Shown here: positions 4,657 through 5,939 of the stretch, piece after piece
How the letters are laid out: every line of letters begins with the position of its first letter
Position numbering within the stretch: the stretch's first letter is position 1
Assembly (NCBI GenBank): GCA_021815835.1
Contig: JAKAZN010000143.1
Span: forward strand, 1-5,939
From: Pseudomonadota bacterium
Lineage (GTDB): Bacteria; Pseudomonadota; Alphaproteobacteria; Acetobacterales; Acetobacteraceae
Direction: 5' to 3'
Length of the DNA stretch: 5,939 nt
Made by a program: the position numbers and the translations under genes
Notes under the pieces: model-generated
What the model was told of the DNA's origin: nothing
The model's database searches: none
The model's input: the letters and a program-made list of their open reading frames with translations, nothing else

Positions 4657-5939
4657 ATGCGCCGCGCCGCGTTCCTGCTGCTGGTCGTCACGCTGGCGGC
4701 TCTCGGCCCCGCGCCCGCCATGGCCGGTGGCTCCAGCCCCGCGCTGTCCTGGGCCGCGATCGCGCGCCAGGTCGTGCCGGCGGTCGTCAACATCACCTCG
4801 CTGGTGATCCATAAGCACGGCAAGGGTGCCGGCGTGGGTGAGCGCGAGGAATTTGTCGGCTCCGGCTTCATCGTCGCGCCGTCCGGCCTGATCCTGACCA
4901 ACAAGCACGTGATCGCCGGCGCGTTCCGCATCACGGTCACCTTGCATGACGGCGCCGAGGTGCCGGCGCATCTGGTGGCCGCGGCGTCGCTGGTCGATCT
5001 CGCGGTGCTGAAGATCGATGTCGCCCATCCGTTGCCGGTGCTCAAGCTCGCCGGACCGGACCCGGTGCAGCCGGGCGATCCGGTGCTGGCGGTGGGCAAT
5101 CCGCTGGGCGTCGGCACCTCGCTCAGCGCCGGCATCGTCAGCGGCGTGAACCGCAGCCTGATGATGTCGCCGTTCGACGATTACGTGCAGACCGACGCCG
5201 CGATCAACCACGGCAATTCGGGCGGGCCGCTGATCGACGCCAAGGGCGAGGTGATCGGCGTCGATACGATCCTGCTGACCAACCATGCCGGGGAAGGATC
5301 GAACGGGCTGGGTTTCGCCATCTCGGCGACGGTGGCGCGCTATGTGCTGCACCATCTGGTGGACCCCAAGGCGGCGCCGATCGGCTGGATCGGGGTCAGC
5401 GCCCAGGATGTGACGCCGGATCTCGCGCGCGGGTTCGGGCTGGCCGCGCCGCATGGGTTCCTGGTCACCGGGGTGGATCCGGGCAGTCCCGCGGCGCGGG
5501 CCGGCATCCACTCGGGCGATGTGATCACGCGCTACGGGTATGCCAAGCCCGACAGCGCGCGGGCGCTGATGCGGGTGATCGGGCTGATGCCGCTGGGCTG
5601 GCCGGTCCCGGTCACGCTGTGGGAGGCGGGAAAAACCCGCACTGTGACGATCCGGACGGTGGAATGGCCGCATCTGATGGAGGCGCGCGGGACCATGGTG
5701 CCGGCGCCGGGCGCGAAGCCGCCGCTGCCCTCGCCCGGGCTTGGGCTGCTGCTGGCGCGGATCAGCGACGCGGCGCGCAAGGAGTACGGGATCGGGCCGG
5801 AGCAGGGCCTGCTGGTCGTGGCCGTGGACAAGGACTCGGAAGCCTTTGTGCGCGGCATCACGGTCGGCACCGTGATCGAGAAGATCGCGGGCAAGCGCGT
5901 GACCGAGCCCTTCGCGGCGTATCGGCTGATCGAGGCGCT
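4657..5939 (+). CDS. HtrA/DegP-family (S1C) periplasmic serine protease with PDZ domains, 3' end outside window
   Basis: 427 codons are visible and open to the right edge. The ATG at 4657 follows CGGAG at 4647-4651. Residues 1-23 are a signal peptide (MRR, then a Leu/Val/Ala-rich core, PAPAMA|GG), so the protease acts in the periplasm. The trypsin-like domain spans about 30-235: VVPAVVNITS (39-48), EFVGSGFIVAPSGLILTNKH (65-84) with catalytic H84, SLVDLAVLKID (111-121) with D114, and INHGNSGGPLID (183-194) with nucleophile S188, then GLGFAISA (217-224). The triad is complete; the usual TNNHVV reads TNKHVIAG here. PDZ1 covers about 242-335 (IGWIGVSAQ, GFLVTGVDPGSPAARAGIHSGDVI). A Pro-rich linker (349-360) leads to a second PDZ-like segment from about 361, cut by the window edge. 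HtrA proteases degrade or refold damaged envelope proteins. It is probably transcribed with, or read through from, the repeat-peptide gene. Confidence 0.92.
   Translation, partial: MRRAAFLLLVVTLAALGPAPAMAGGSSPALSWAAIARQVVPAVVNITSLVIHKHGKGAGVGEREEFVGSGFIVAPSGLILTNKHVIAGAFRITVTLHDGAEVPAHLVAAASLVDLAVLKIDVAHPLPVLKLAGPDPVQPGDPVLAVGNPLGVGTSLSAGIVSGVNRSLMMSPFDDYVQTDAAINHGNSGGPLIDAKGEVIGVDTILLTNHAGEGSNGLGFAISATVARYVLHHLVDPKAAPIGWIGVSAQDVTPDLARGFGLAAPHGFLVTGVDPGSPAARAGIHSGDVITRYGYAKPDSARALMRVIGLMPLGWPVPVTLWEAGKTRTVTIRTVEWPHLMEARGTMVPAPGAKPPLPSPGLGLLLARISDAARKEYGIGPEQGLLVVAVDKDSEAFVRGITVGTVIEKIAGKRVTEPFAAYRLIEA

Noticed and set aside
3417..5135. Minus-strand open frame of about 572 codons covering the hydratase, repeat peptide and protease start
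   Set aside because: It spans three well-supported plus-strand genes with their own ribosome sites, and its composition is Ser/Arg/Pro/Ala-rich and low in recognisable motifs.
4543..5673. Minus-strand open frame of about 376 codons opposite the protease
   Set aside because: It is Arg/His/Asp-rich with no recognisable domain; the plus strand encodes an intact S1C protease with a complete catalytic triad.
1..5939. Mobile element, CRISPR, toxin-antitoxin, phage or RNA-gene content
   Set aside because: No transposase, integrase, spaced repeat array, tRNA-like fold or toxin-antitoxin-like gene pair could be seen on either strand.

Overview
The window is a G+C-rich stretch with G or C at most third codon positions. 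It carries seven protein-coding genes, two of them cut by the window edges. The gene types and protein style suggest an alphaproteobacterium, possibly an Acetobacteraceae/Rhodospirillales-like genome; that placement is inference and no marker gene is present. There are no rRNA or tRNA genes, CRISPR arrays, transposases or phage genes.

Left block (1-2759). The start of an AMP-dependent acyl-CoA synthetase/ligase leaves the window on the minus strand. Across an 87-bp divergent intergenic gap, three plus-strand genes form a tight operon: a short-chain dehydrogenase/reductase (SDR) relative lacking the usual catalytic Ser and Tyr, a NtaA/SnaA/DszA-type FMN-dependent (LLM class) monooxygenase, and a small EthD-domain protein overlapping the monooxygenase by 4 bp. 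Together these look like a catabolic cassette (CoA activation plus flavin-dependent oxygenation) for an unknown small molecule. No flavin reductase is visible, so FMNH2 would have to come from elsewhere.

Middle block (2760-4238). A short convergent gap with a direct repeat and a small hairpin separates the operon from a minus-strand gene for a small outer-membrane polysaccharide export (OPX, Wza/ExoF-like) protein with no other polysaccharide genes nearby. Divergent from it is a 2-keto-4-pentenoate hydratase/fumarylacetoacetate hydrolase-superfamily enzyme (MhpD-like), which could act late in aromatic or keto-acid catabolism.

Right block (4239-5939). Immediately after the hydratase stop codon lies a run of four long G-tracts, a strong G-quadruplex candidate. 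It is followed by a gene for a 79-residue secreted protein made almost entirely of a 17-residue Gly/Ser/Asn-rich repeat, a perfect 14-bp inverted repeat, and an HtrA/DegP-type periplasmic serine protease with an intact His-Asp-Ser triad and at least one PDZ domain, running off the right edge. The repeat peptide beside the protease is the least explained part of the window, followed by the SDR without its catalytic residues. I see no clear-cut new defence or mobile system.
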